Positions 16,827 to 26,746 of a stretch of DNA of 64,000 bases are shown here, piece by piece (within the stretch, counting starts at the first letter, position 1; each line of letters starts with the position of its first letter). The DNA lies in the NCBI GenBank assembly GCA_029258515.1, contig JARHYK010000019.1:1-64000 (forward strand), given 5' to 3'. Below the pieces are notes generated by a model. That model did no database searches and was not told where the DNA came from. It saw only the letters and a program-made list of their open reading frames with translations. This stretch comes from Clostridia bacterium (lineage in GTDB: Bacteria; Bacillota; Clostridia; TANB77; CAG-508). The translations under genes were made by a program, and so were the position numbers.

Positions 16827-16937
16827 TTTGAACCTCCTAACACTTATAATATCACCATTATACACTATTTTATTATAAATGGCAATAAATTGGGTAAAAT
16901 AAATATAAACATAAAATATGGAAAGGAAAAGTAAACT

Positions 16938-17780
16938 ATGATTTATGAATTTGTTAAATTTATAATATATTCAAGTGTAATTGTTTTGATTTCAAAATAT
17001 GTACTTGTAAAAACATTAAGAAAATTAGCAGAAAATTTAAACTTAAAACCCAAGACAGTAGGAAACGTAGCGGGATATGCTACATCTATGCCAGAATTAT
17101 TAACTATTGTAACAGCTAGTTTAAGAGGACTACAAGCAACCAGTATATATAATATATTAAGTTCAAATATTATTAATTTTATTCAATATGCAGTATCAAT
17201 AATATCAAACAAAAATACAAGAGTCTTAAAAAATGTAGCTTTAAAATTAGAAATATTTTTGGTTATATTAACAATAATTATTCCAATTGTATTAATCAAG
17301 TTAGATATAAATATTGATCTTAGTATTGTTCCTATACTTATTTTACTATTTTTGCTTTTTATATATGTTACTAACAATGCACATAAAGTATACCTAAAAG
17401 AAATAGATAAAAAAATAGAAGAAGACATAAAAAAAGAAGAAATAAAAGAAGCAGGAAATACCAGAAAAACATTATTATATGTTTTTATATTAATAATAGT
17501 TGGAATAATATTATTTGTTGTAGGAGATTTATTAGGAGAAACATTAGAAAATCTAGCAACAAAATTTAATATTCCGCAAGTTATAATAGGAATATTACTA
17601 GGAATAACAACAAGCATTCCAGAACTAATAACATTTTTTGAAGCACAAAATCATTATGAAAAAGAAGAAGAAAATATTTTAGGCGTAGTAGAAGCAACAA
17701 ATAACCTACTTACATCAAATATTTCTAACCTTTTTGTTATTCAGACAATAGGTATTTCAATAATAAATATGATTAAATAA
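16938..17780 (+). CDS. CaCA-superfamily (sodium/calcium exchanger-like) membrane protein
   Basis: 280 residues with about ten hydrophobic helices in two halves. Each half carries an alpha-repeat-like motif: 'VGNVAGYATSMPELLTIV...NILSSNIINF' (about 41-78) and 'IGILLGITTSIPELITFF...ATNNLLTSNISNLF' (about 217-262). The acidic residue of 'S-x-PEL' is conserved in both. A charged loop (about 150-180) separates the halves. It probably exports a cation in exchange for Na+ or H+; the ion is not predictable. ATG 16938 follows GGAAAGG. Confidence 0.8.
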   Translation: MIYEFVKFIIYSSVIVLISKYVLVKTLRKLAENLNLKPKTVGNVAGYATSMPELLTIVTASLRGLQATSIYNILSSNIINFIQYAVSIISNKNTRVLKNVALKLEIFLVILTIIIPIVLIKLDINIDLSIVPILILLFLLFIYVTNNAHKVYLKEIDKKIEEDIKKEEIKEAGNTRKTLLYVFILIIVGIILFVVGDLLGETLENLATKFNIPQVIIGILLGITTSIPELITFFEAQNHYEKEEENILGVVEATNNLLTSNISNLFVIQTIGISIINMIK

Positions 17781-17867
17781 AATGTGAAACAAACTTAGAA
17801 AAAAATATATATTTTAATAGATACTATTTATAATATATTAAAAGTAGTAGCATTAAAATAAAAAGGT

Positions 17868-17896
17868 AAACTTACCAATTAAGGTAAGTTTTTTCT
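17868..17896 (+). terminator. Terminator upstream of the heat-shock operon
   Basis: AAACTTACC (17868-17876) pairs with GGTAAGTTT (17883-17891) followed by TTTTCTTT. Confidence 0.8.
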
Positions 17897-17972
17897 TTAA
17901 CAATAAAATTTAAAATAAATAGATATATAACGTAAATTCACAAAAAATTCACAAAAAAAAAACCAAAAAGTA

Positions 17973-17999
17973 TTGACAATAAGAAAAAAAGGATATAAT
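17973..17999 (+). promoter_or_regulatory. Promoter of hrcA operon
   Basis: TTGACA (17973-17978) and TATAAT (17994-17999), spacer 15 bp, directly followed by the CIRCE element. Confidence 0.7.
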
Positions 18000-18011
18000 A
18001 TATAAAAAGGA

Positions 18012-18038
18012 TTAGCAATCAAAACCAAAGAGTGCTAA
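18012..18038 (+). promoter_or_regulatory. CIRCE operator (HrcA binding site)
   Basis: TTAGCAATC-N9-GAGTGCTAA; only one base in the left arm departs from the CIRCE consensus TTAGCACTC-N9-GAGTGCTAA. It sits between the promoter and hrcA, so HrcA should repress the whole operon and itself. Confidence 0.95.
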
Positions 18039-18053
18039 AAGAGGTGATAAAAA

Positions 18054-19064
18054 TTGTTAGACCAAAGAAAGAAAAAAGTCTTACAAGCAATAGTAGAAGA
18101 ATATGTAAATACAGCAGAGCCAGTAAGTTCAAACCTTTTAGTGAAAAGTGGAGAACTAAAATGTAGTAGTGCAACAATAAGAAATGAGATGGCAGAATTA
18201 GAAAAAACAGGATATTTAGAAAAGACACATACATCAAGTGGAAGAATACCATCAGAAAAAGGATATAGATACTATGTTGATGAATTATTAAGAGATGATA
18301 ATATAAGTATAGAAGAAATAAAATACATAAGTGACAAACTAGAAATAAAAGTAAATGAAATAGATGACTTAACAAAAATTGCAACATCAACAATATCAGA
18401 AATAACACACTATACAACATTAGCAATAGGCCCTGGAACAGAAAAAGAAACTATTAATGAAATAAAATTTGTTATGTTAGGAACAAAAATGATAATGGCA
18501 ATAATATTAACAAATACAGGAAGAGTAAAAGAAACGATAATAAAATTTGAAGAAGACATAACAGAAAAACAAGTAGAAACAATAAACTATATGTTTAACA
18601 AAAAACTCAAAAACCAACCATTAGAAGTAATAGATATACCATTAGAAAAATACTTAATAAACGAATTAAAATATAGTGTAAAAGTAATAAGGCCAATAAT
18701 TAATCAAATAAAAAAAGTATTACAAGAAGAAAGAAAAATATACTTAGAGGGAACAAATAAAGTATTTGATTTACCAGAATTCAATAGTTTAGAAGTAGCA
18801 AAAAATTTCATCAATATAATAGATGAAAAAGAACTAGTAACAGATATGCTAGATTCAGGATTTGCAAAAGACATAAACGTATATATAGGAGATGAAAACG
18901 AAAAAGATGAACTAAAAGATTTTAGCGTAATAACATTCAAACATAAAGTAGGAAATAAAGATTTAGGTACAATAGGAATTATAGGCCCAAAAAGAATGGA
19001 TTATTCAAAAGTAATCTCAGTTATGAAGTATATAAGTAAAAAACTAAATGAAAAAGATATGTAA
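18054..19064 (+). CDS. hrcA: Heat-inducible transcription repressor HrcA
   Basis: 336 residues. N-terminal winged helix ('KKVLQAIVEEYVNTAEPVSS', 'CSSATIRNEMAELEKTGYLEKTHTSSGRIPSEKGYRYYVD') followed by the GAF-like and dimerisation regions. The start is TTG at 18054, seven bases after GAGGTGA; no ATG fits. Represses its operon through the adjacent CIRCE site. Confidence 0.96.
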   Translation: MLDQRKKKVLQAIVEEYVNTAEPVSSNLLVKSGELKCSSATIRNEMAELEKTGYLEKTHTSSGRIPSEKGYRYYVDELLRDDNISIEEIKYISDKLEIKVNEIDDLTKIATSTISEITHYTTLAIGPGTEKETINEIKFVMLGTKMIMAIILTNTGRVKETIIKFEEDITEKQVETINYMFNKKLKNQPLEVIDIPLEKYLINELKYSVKVIRPIINQIKKVLQEERKIYLEGTNKVFDLPEFNSLEVAKNFINIIDEKELVTDMLDSGFAKDINVYIGDENEKDELKDFSVITFKHKVGNKDLGTIGIIGPKRMDYSKVISVMKYISKKLNEKDM

Positions 19065-19090
19065 ATATCAAAAAAGAAAGAAGGTATAAT

Positions 19091-19597
19091 ATGGGAGAAA
19101 ATAAAGAAAAAGAAATTACAGAAGAAGTAAAAGAAAAAGAAAATATGAAACAAGAAAATGGAGAATTACAAACTTTGAAATTAGAATTAGAAGAAACAAC
19201 TGATAGATATAAAAGGATATTAGCAGAATTTGAAAACTTTAAAAAAAGAAGTAACAAAGAAAGAGAATTACTATACAATTCAATATTATCAGACATAGTA
19301 GAAATATTTTTACCAATATTAGATAATCTAGAAAATGCAGCTAAAGTAGAAACAAAAGATGAAGAATACAAAAAAGGTGTAGAACTTGTACTAAAACAAT
19401 TCAAAGACACATTAGCATCAAAAGGAGTAGAAGAAATAAAAGGGGTAGGAGAAACATTTGACCCAGAACTACATGAAGCAGTCGGTTCAGTACAAGATGA
19501 TACTAAAGGAGAAAAAGAAATAGTACAAGAATATAGAAAAGGATATAAATTAGGAACAAAAGTAATTAGACATTCAATGGTAGTAGTCGCAAATTAA
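19091..19597 (+). CDS. grpE: Nucleotide exchange factor GrpE
   Basis: 168 residues: acidic Lys/Glu-rich N-terminus, long helix with 'YKRILAEFENFKKRSNKERE' and the beta-domain 'GVGETFDPELHEAVG...VVQEYRKGYKLGTKVIRHSMVVV'. Releases ADP from DnaK. ATG 19091 follows AAAGAAGG. Confidence 0.96.
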   Translation: MGENKEKEITEEVKEKENMKQENGELQTLKLELEETTDRYKRILAEFENFKKRSNKERELLYNSILSDIVEIFLPILDNLENAAKVETKDEEYKKGVELVLKQFKDTLASKGVEEIKGVGETFDPELHEAVGSVQDDTKGEKEIVQEYRKGYKLGTKVIRHSMVVVAN

Positions 19598-19613
19598 TTG
19601 AAAGGAAATAAAA

Positions 19614-20198
19614 ATGAATCAAGAAATAGAAAGAAAATTTGCAGTAAAATACTTACCAAAAGATTTAAAAATAGAAAAATTAATTGATATTACTCAAGAT
19701 ATTATATATCATGATAAATTCACGATAATAAGACTTAGAAAAATTAAAAATGAAAAAGAAAAAATAGAATATATATACACAGTAAAAACAAAAGGAAATA
19801 TAGAAAATTCGAAAAACAAAATAGCAAATAAATATGAAATAGAAAGCAATATAACAAAAGAAGATTATGAAGAAATAATCAAAAATAAAATAAGTAATAC
19901 AATAAATAAAACAAGAATAATACTACCAATTAAAGATAGATTAAAAGCAGAAATAGATATATACTATGATTATCTAGAAGACTTACTAACATTAGAAGTA
20001 GAATTTCCAAATGAATTAGAAGCAAAAAACTTCAAAAAACCAGATTGGATTGGAGAAGAATTAGGATATCAAAAACTTTCTAATGGTAAATTAGCTAAAA
20101 TGACAAAAGAAGAATTTAGAAGTAATGTAACTAAAGAATTTTTAGAGAATAATAAAAAGATTATACTTCAATTAAAAGAAAAATATAATCTTAAATAA
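19614..20198 (+). CDS. CYTH-domain protein (triphosphate tunnel enzyme family)
   Basis: 194 residues starting with the CYTH hallmark 'EIERKF' (ExExK), followed by tunnel strands with alternating charges: 'IIRLRKI', 'YTVKTKG', 'KYEIESNI', 'KTRIILPI', 'AEIDIYYD', 'LLTLEVEFPNELEA', 'KLSNGKLAK'. The family acts on triphosphates (inorganic triphosphatase, adenylate cyclase, thiamine triphosphatase); the substrate is unknown here. Insertion between grpE and dnaK is unusual, see findings. Confidence 0.85.
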   Translation: MNQEIERKFAVKYLPKDLKIEKLIDITQDIIYHDKFTIIRLRKIKNEKEKIEYIYTVKTKGNIENSKNKIANKYEIESNITKEDYEEIIKNKISNTINKTRIILPIKDRLKAEIDIYYDYLEDLLTLEVEFPNELEAKNFKKPDWIGEELGYQKLSNGKLAKMTKEEFRSNVTKEFLENNKKIILQLKEKYNLK

Positions 20199-20245
20199 AA
20201 ATAGTTATTAAATTTTAAATATATAAATAAAACGTTAGAAATTAA

Positions 20246-22117
<1,872 letters not shown>

Positions 22118-22136
22118 TTTTTAAGGTTAGGGTGAG

Positions 22137-22161
22137 AGGTTGGAAATATTTAATCCAACCT
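22137..22161 (+). other. Intercistronic hairpin between dnaK and dnaJ
   Basis: AGGTTGGA (22137-22144) pairs with TCCAACCT (22154-22161). No T tract follows. It could act as an RNA processing or stabilising element that sets the DnaK:DnaJ ratio; inference. Confidence 0.5.
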
Positions 22162-22189
22162 TAAACTTTAGTTTAAATAGGAGGAAAAA

Positions 22190-23341
22190 ATGGCTAATAA
22201 AAGAGATTACTATGAAGTATTAGGTGTTAATAAAGATGCAACAGATGATGAATTAAAAAAGGCATATAGAAAAATGGCAAAAAAATATCATCCAGATGCT
22301 AATCCAGATAACAAAGAAGAAGCTGAAAAAAAATTCAAAGAAGTAAATGAAGCTTATGAAACATTGTCAGATGATCAAAAAAGAAAGATGTATGATCAAT
22401 TTGGACCAGAAGGACCACAAGGATTTAATGGATTTAATGGACAAAATGGATACTATTCATATACAGGTTCAGGATTTGATGGATTTGGAGATTTTGGAGA
22501 CTTAGGAGATATATTTTCATCATTTTTCACAGGTGGATTTGGAAAACAAAGTGGTAGAAAGCATAATGGCCCAAGAAAAGGTGCAGACTTAAACTTGCAT
22601 ATTGATATATCTTTTGAAGAATCATTTTTAGGAGTAGATAAAGAAATAATAATAACTAGAAATGAAAAATGTCAAACATGTAATGGAACAGGAGCAAAAA
22701 AAGGAACAAGTCCAATAAAATGTCCTACATGTAATGGGACAGGACAAGTAAGACAAGTGCAAAATACAATTTTAGGGCAAGTTCAAACAACTAGGACTTG
22801 TAGCGAATGCCATGGTACAGGAGAAATAATAAAAGAAGCATGTGATACTTGTAGAGGAAAAGGAACAGTAAGAAAACAACCTAAAGTAAAAGTTAGAATA
22901 CCAGGAGGAATTGATGATAATCAAACAGTGGTACTAAGAGGAGAAGGAGAACCAGGAGAAAAAGGTGGACCAAATGGAGATCTATTTATAACTGTTAGAA
23001 TTAAAAATCATAGTGTATTTAAAAGAAAAGCTAATAACGTTTTATGTGATATTCCAGTTACAATAACACAAGCAACTTTAGGAGCAGAACTAGAAATACC
23101 AATGGTAGATGGAAGTAAAGAAAAATACAAAATACCAGAAGGAACTCAAACAGGAACTAAATTTACAATTAGAAACAAAGGATTTAAGAGTGTAAATTCA
23201 TCATCACAAGGAGATTTTATCTTTACAGTAGTAGTTCAAACACCAAAAAGATTAACAAAAGAACAAAGAGAACTATTAACTAAACTTGCAAAAACAATGA
23301 ATGAACAGCCACCAGTTAAAAAAAGAGGGATTTTCGGATAA
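22190..23341 (+). CDS. dnaJ: Chaperone DnaJ (Hsp40)
   Basis: 383 residues. J-domain with HPD ('[10 protein letters not shown]', about 30-40), Gly/Phe-rich linker, four CxxCxGxG zinc repeats ('CQTCNGTG', 'CPTCNGTG', 'CSECHGTG', 'CDTCRGKG') and C-terminal substrate-binding domains. Stimulates DnaK ATPase. Last gene of the CIRCE-controlled operon. Confidence 0.97.
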   Translation: MANKRDYYEVLGVNKDATDDELKKAYRKMAKKYHPDANPDNKEEAEKKFKEVNEAYETLSDDQKRKMYDQFGPEGPQGFNGFNGQNGYYSYTGSGFDGFGDFGDLGDIFSSFFTGGFGKQSGRKHNGPRKGADLNLHIDISFEESFLGVDKEIIITRNEKCQTCNGTGAKKGTSPIKCPTCNGTGQVRQVQNTILGQVQTTRTCSECHGTGEIIKEACDTCRGKGTVRKQPKVKVRIPGGIDDNQTVVLRGEGEPGEKGGPNGDLFITVRIKNHSVFKRKANNVLCDIPVTITQATLGAELEIPMVDGSKEKYKIPEGTQTGTKFTIRNKGFKSVNSSSQGDFIFTVVVQTPKRLTKEQRELLTKLAKTMNEQPPVKKRGIFG

Positions 23342-23361
23342 GAGAAAATTTCTCTTTTCTT
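23341..23361 (+). terminator. Weak terminator after dnaJ
   Basis: A short AGAGAAA...TTTCTCT stem overlaps the dnaJ stop and is followed by TTTTCTT. Confidence 0.5.
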
Positions 23362-23526
23362 AATGGATAAAATAAATATAAATATAAGTCAAAAGTAACT
23401 ATTTGTAAAAACAACAATATGGTAAAGGGATTTTTTCTGAGTATATGATAAAATATGAATAAAACTTAATAATTGATATGAAAAAAGAGATACAAATTTA
23501 GAAGCCAGTTAATAAAAAAGTTTATA

Positions 23527-23574
23527 AAAGAACAAAAAACTGATATGCACTTGCACATCAGTCTTTTGTTCTTT
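23527..23574. terminator. Bidirectional terminator between dnaJ region and the convergent gene
   Basis: AAAGAACAAAA (23527-23537) pairs with TTTTGTTCTTT (23564-23574), extended by ACTGAT/ATCAGT (23539-23544 with 23557-23562). Confidence 0.85.
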
Positions 23575-23590
23575 GGTACTACATATTAAA

Positions 23591-24235
23591 TTAAAGTTCT
23601 TCAGAAACGAATTTCTGGGCAATTGTAGAAATAGATTTCCAAAGTCTTTTATAATCTAAGACTTCATCCGTATATGGAATATCCTCTGACAAATAACCAT
23701 TTAATTCTTCGCGCCATGTTTTCTCACGTCGCATATCAAAAATAGGCATATTAGTAGGCGGGAGAATATCGGGTAATGTTTCGATTGTTTCCATTTTGAT
23801 GTGCTTATCAGATAACAATAATTTGTTAATCTGAGTATAACCAGTATAAAGAATACCTCCTTTTTCAGGTTTAGCAAAAAACTGCTTAGCAGACCAAACT
23901 TTACCGTTTCGTGGATTAATTACTTCCATTTTATATGTATCCCATATGAATTCTGGAATAAGATAAGTTTCAATAAAATGGTAATCAAGGTATAGATGAC
24001 AATACATTCCAAGCTTAATTGAGTTTGATTTGTCATACAGATTCTTCTTAACTTCATTCATATCAGGAACTTTAAAACCTTGAACAGAAGCTTGTGTCCT
24101 AAAATGTGATGCATTTTTATCCAAAGCTAAATCAGGAATTAAGTTACCTGCGAAGAATTCTAAATGGTTTACATTATTTTGCAAATACCGATGAACTTCT
24201 TCAGCAAAAGCTAAATGATACATAATACCTGGCAT
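23591..24235 (-). CDS. Hypothetical protein of foreign codon style, weakly phospholipase C/D-like
   Basis: 214 residues, cytosolic, starting 'MPGIMYHLAFAEEV'. Spaced His/Asp residues ('MYHLAF', 'GNLIPDLA', 'ASHFRT', 'GMYCHLYLDYHF') resemble the metal sites of zinc-dependent phospholipase C/D-like proteins found in Firmicutes, but I am not sure of the family. GAGGGC lies before the ATG. Base use differs from neighbours: CGT, CGA, CGG, CTG, GCG and TCG codons appear, and it holds the only in-frame CGG in an uninterrupted gene of the window (codon at 24190-24188, His-CGG-Tyr). I infer recent acquisition. Confidence 0.7.
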   Translation of the reverse strand: MPGIMYHLAFAEEVHRYLQNNVNHLEFFAGNLIPDLALDKNASHFRTQASVQGFKVPDMNEVKKNLYDKSNSIKLGMYCHLYLDYHFIETYLIPEFIWDTYKMEVINPRNGKVWSAKQFFAKPEKGGILYTGYTQINKLLLSDKHIKMETIETLPDILPPTNMPIFDMRREKTWREELNGYLSEDIPYTDEVLDYKRLWKSISTIAQKFVSEEL

Positions 24236-24685
24236 AATAAGCCCTCCTTTAATTAATACAATTGTAAATTAACAAATACAAAATAAATTATACTTTATTT
24301 TGATCAATATAGCAAGTAATAAACGGTATTAAAATAAAAGTATTAAAATATTTTGTAGCATATAATACAGTTATATTAATAGTTATAGCTATTATTTATA
24401 GTTTAAAATTACCTGTTTAATGACTTGGTTTTATTAAAAAATAGCTATTTATAGAAAGTATTTTAACTCATAAATTAAAATATGTTAAATTATCAATATA
24501 TCAAGGACTATTTAAATTTTAGCAAAAATAAGTCTTCTAGCTTTGATATAGTAATGATTGCAAGAAATTTTTTGAGAAAATCATGAATTAGTCCTGTAAA
24601 ATACCTAAAATTACTAGACATAAAGCTAAAAAGAATATATAATTATATGGAAAAATAAATAATAAATTTATTGAAAGGATACAAA
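24236..24685. other. Intergenic region without recognised content
   Basis: About 450 bases of AT-rich sequence between the divergently read 23591-24235 gene and the Alg14-like gene. I see no open frame with a ribosome binding site, no tRNA, and no strong hairpin. It must contain both genes' promoters, but no convincing -35/-10 pair stands out. It may include the boundary of an inserted segment. Confidence 0.5.
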
Positions 24686-25159
24686 ATGAAAAAAACAGTG
24701 TTATTTATCTCAAGCACAGGCGGTCATCTAGAAGAATTAATGCAACTAAAACCATTATTTAAAAAATACGATTATAGAATAATAACAGAAAAAGACAAAG
24801 CCAATGAAAAATTAAAAGAAGAATATGGAAGTAGGCTAGACTTTTTACCATATGGAACAAGAGCTAAAATATTTTCATATATATTTAAATATTTATGGTT
24901 ATGCATAAAAACAATATATTTATACTTCAAAATAAGGCCAAAAGTAATAATAACAACAGGGACACATACAGCAGGACCAATGTGCTATTTAGGAAAAATA
25001 TTTGGAAGTAAAATAATATATATAGAAACATTTGCAAATACAAACAAAAAAACGGCAACGGGTAGATTGATATACCCAATAGCAGACTTATTCATAGTTC
25101 AATGGGAAGAAATGCTTAAAATCTATCCAAAAGCAATATATGGAGGTTCAATATATTAA
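24686..25159 (+). CDS. Alg14/PssD-like glycosyltransferase subunit
   Basis: 157 residues with the Alg14 start 'FISSTGGHLEELMQLKPL', a membrane-associating hydrophobic segment (about 60-78, 'YIFKYLWLCIKTIYLYF') and 'ITTGTHTAGPMCYLGKIFGSKIIYIE'. In the family this subunit anchors the catalytic Alg13/PssE partner and binds the acceptor lipid; the pair adds a sugar to a lipid-linked sugar for surface polysaccharide. ATG 24686 is chosen over an upstream TTG because GAAAGGA lies between them. The catalytic partner follows one base after the stop. Confidence 0.85.
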   Translation: MKKTVLFISSTGGHLEELMQLKPLFKKYDYRIITEKDKANEKLKEEYGSRLDFLPYGTRAKIFSYIFKYLWLCIKTIYLYFKIRPKVIITTGTHTAGPMCYLGKIFGSKIIYIETFANTNKKTATGRLIYPIADLFIVQWEEMLKIYPKAIYGGSIY

Positions 25160-25160
25160 A

Positions 25161-25673
25161 ATGATATTAGTAATGTTAGGAACACAAAATAATAGTTTTA
25201 AAAGATTATTAGAAAAAATAGATGAATTAATTGGAAAAAGAGTAATTAAAGAAGAAGTAATAGTACAAGCAGGATATACAAAATATTCAAGTGAAAATAT
25301 GAAGATATTTGATTTAATACCAAAAGAAGAATTACTAGGCTATCAAAAACAAGCATCTTTTATCATAACACATGGAGGAGTAGGTTCAATAATAACATCA
25401 CTTGAATGTGGAAAAAAAGTTATAGCAGTACCTAGAAAACACGAATATTTGGAACATGTAAATAACCATCAAGAAGAAATTGTAGAATTATTTAATAAAA
25501 AAAAATATATAATTGGAATAAAAGATGTAGCTAAATTAGAAGAAGCAGTAAAGAAAATTCCAGAATTCAATCCAGAAAAATACAAAGCAGATAATAGCAA
25601 AATGTTAAAAATCATACAAGATTTTATTGATCCTTTTTGGGACGCTTCAAAAAAGGATCACTTTAAAAAATAA
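25161..25673 (+). CDS. Alg13/PssE-like glycosyltransferase catalytic subunit
   Basis: 170 residues with the GT28 C-terminal fold: 'MILVMLGTQNNSFKRLLEKIDELI', 'VQAGYTKYSS', 'FDLIPKEELLGYQKQASFIITHGGVGSI' and 'KVIAVPRKHEYLEHVNNHQ'. It carries the nucleotide-sugar site and works with the preceding Alg14-like subunit. The pair is naturally two genes, so the split is not a frameshift. The last about 15 codons lie inside the left arm of a large palindrome (25629-25722), suggesting the original C-terminus was overwritten. Confidence 0.85.
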   Translation: MILVMLGTQNNSFKRLLEKIDELIGKRVIKEEVIVQAGYTKYSSENMKIFDLIPKEELLGYQKQASFIITHGGVGSIITSLECGKKVIAVPRKHEYLEHVNNHQEEIVELFNKKKYIIGIKDVAKLEEAVKKIPEFNPEKYKADNSKMLKIIQDFIDPFWDASKKDHFKK

Positions 25674-25722
25674 AAAATATAAAATAAAAACAATCCTTTT
25701 TTGAAACGTCCTAAAAAGGATC
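25629..25722. repeat. Palindromic repeat (30-base inverted arms) between PssE-like gene and ruvB
   Basis: Arms 25629-25658 and 25693-25722 are inverted copies (outer GATCCTTTTT/AAAAAGGATC, then GGGACG/ACGTCC, then TTCAAAAAAGGAT/ATCCTTTTTTGAA). It can fold as a large stem-loop with a 34-base loop. It ends directly at the AAGGAGG of ruvB. It resembles the palindrome at 5689-5750. Confidence 0.75.
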
Positions 25723-25733
25723 AAGGAGGAAAG

Positions 25734-26742
25734 ATGGACGAAGAAAGATTAATAAATCCAGAATTAGAAAACTCAGGGGAAGAAAGATTAGAAAATTCTT
25801 TAAGACCTAAAACTCTTGAAGAATATATAGGACAAGATAAGATAAAAGAAAATATGAAAATATATATAGAAGCAGCTAAACAAAGAGAAGAACCATTAGA
25901 CCATGTTTTATTATATGGACCTCCTGGACTAGGTAAAACAACTTTATCAAATATTATATCAAATGAAATGAATTCAAATATTAAAATAACATCAGGACCA
26001 GCTATTGAAAAACCAGGAGATTTAGCGGCTTTACTTACAAACTTATCAGAATTTGATGTCCTATTTATAGATGAGATTCATAGATTAAGTAAAAGTGTAG
26101 AAGAAATATTATATCCAGCTTTAGAAGATTATACCTTAGATATAATAATAGGAAAAGGACCAAGTGCAAGGTCTATTAGACTAGATTTACCAAAATTCAC
26201 ATTAATAGGAGCAACAACAAAAGCAGGTTCACTTACAACTCCATTAAGAGATAGATTTCGGGATAGTACATAGATTAGAATTATATAAAGTAGAAGACTT
26301 AACTAAAATAGTAAAAAGATCAGCTAAAATATTAGAAGTAGAAATAGACGAAAAAGCAGCAATAGAAATTGCAAGAAGATCAAGAGGAACACCTAGAATC
26401 GCAAATAGATTATTAAAAAGAGTAAGAGATTTTGCAGCAGTTTTAGGAAATGGAAATATAGATTTGAAAATTACAAAATTAGCATTAAACAAATTAGAAA
26501 TTGATGAAATAGGTTTAGATGAATTAGATAGAAAACTATTAGAAACAATGATTGTACAATATTCAGGAAGAGCGGTAGGAATAGAAGCATTAGCAACAAG
26601 TGTTGGAGAAGAAGTAGATACAATAGAAGATGTATATGAACCATATTTAGTACAAATAGGATTTATTGCAAGAACAGTAAGAGGAAGAAAAGTATTACCA
26701 CCAGCATATAAACATATGGGATATGAATATACAGGAGAATAA
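25734..26742 (+). CDS. ruvB: Holliday junction branch-migration helicase RuvB, with +1 shift at CGG
   Basis: AAA+ motor that drives branch migration with RuvA. First frame 25734-26258 (175 codons) carries '[12 protein letters not shown]', Walker A 'GPPGLGKTT' (62-70), Walker B 'FIDEIHRL' (111-118), sensor 1 'GATT' (159-162) and the arginine-finger stretch 'LRDRF' (171-175). The zero frame then reads CGG GAT AGT ACA TAG. Skipping C26259 gives '[14 protein letters not shown]', '[23 protein letters not shown]' in pieces, and the winged-helix end '[11 protein letters not shown]'. Joined length 335, normal for RuvB. ATG 25734 follows AAGGAGG. Confidence 0.93.
26259..26261 (+). other. In-frame CGG, candidate +1 recoding site in ruvB
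   Basis: Context TTT CGG GAT; reading TTT, skipping C, then GGG ATA GTA CAT restores the conserved 'RDRF-GIVHRL'. Zero-frame TAG follows three codons later. This is the only site with GGG instead of GGA. Confidence 0.75.
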
Positions 26743-26746
26743 TAAA

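Noticed and set aside
18019..18426. Leu-rich antisense open frames opposite AT-rich genes (also 12338-12628, 34970-35506, 41641-42021)
   Set aside because: Their composition results from reading A-rich coding strands backward; no family resemblance and no start signals.
23591..24235. Foreign gene as part of a prophage or integrative element
   Set aside because: No integrase, attachment repeats or phage genes flank it; only codon style suggests transfer.
24686..25673. Possible frameshift splitting one glycosyltransferase into two frames
   Set aside because: Alg14/PssD and Alg13/PssE are naturally separate proteins; the second has its own ATG one base after the first stop, and no CGG occurs at the junction.
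26027..26035. Out-of-frame CGG in genes (GCG GCT, AAC GGA, GTC GGA and many others)
   Set aside because: They are never read as CGG codons and the genes are intact; this is why CGG as a bare sequence motif for sequencing error is less likely.
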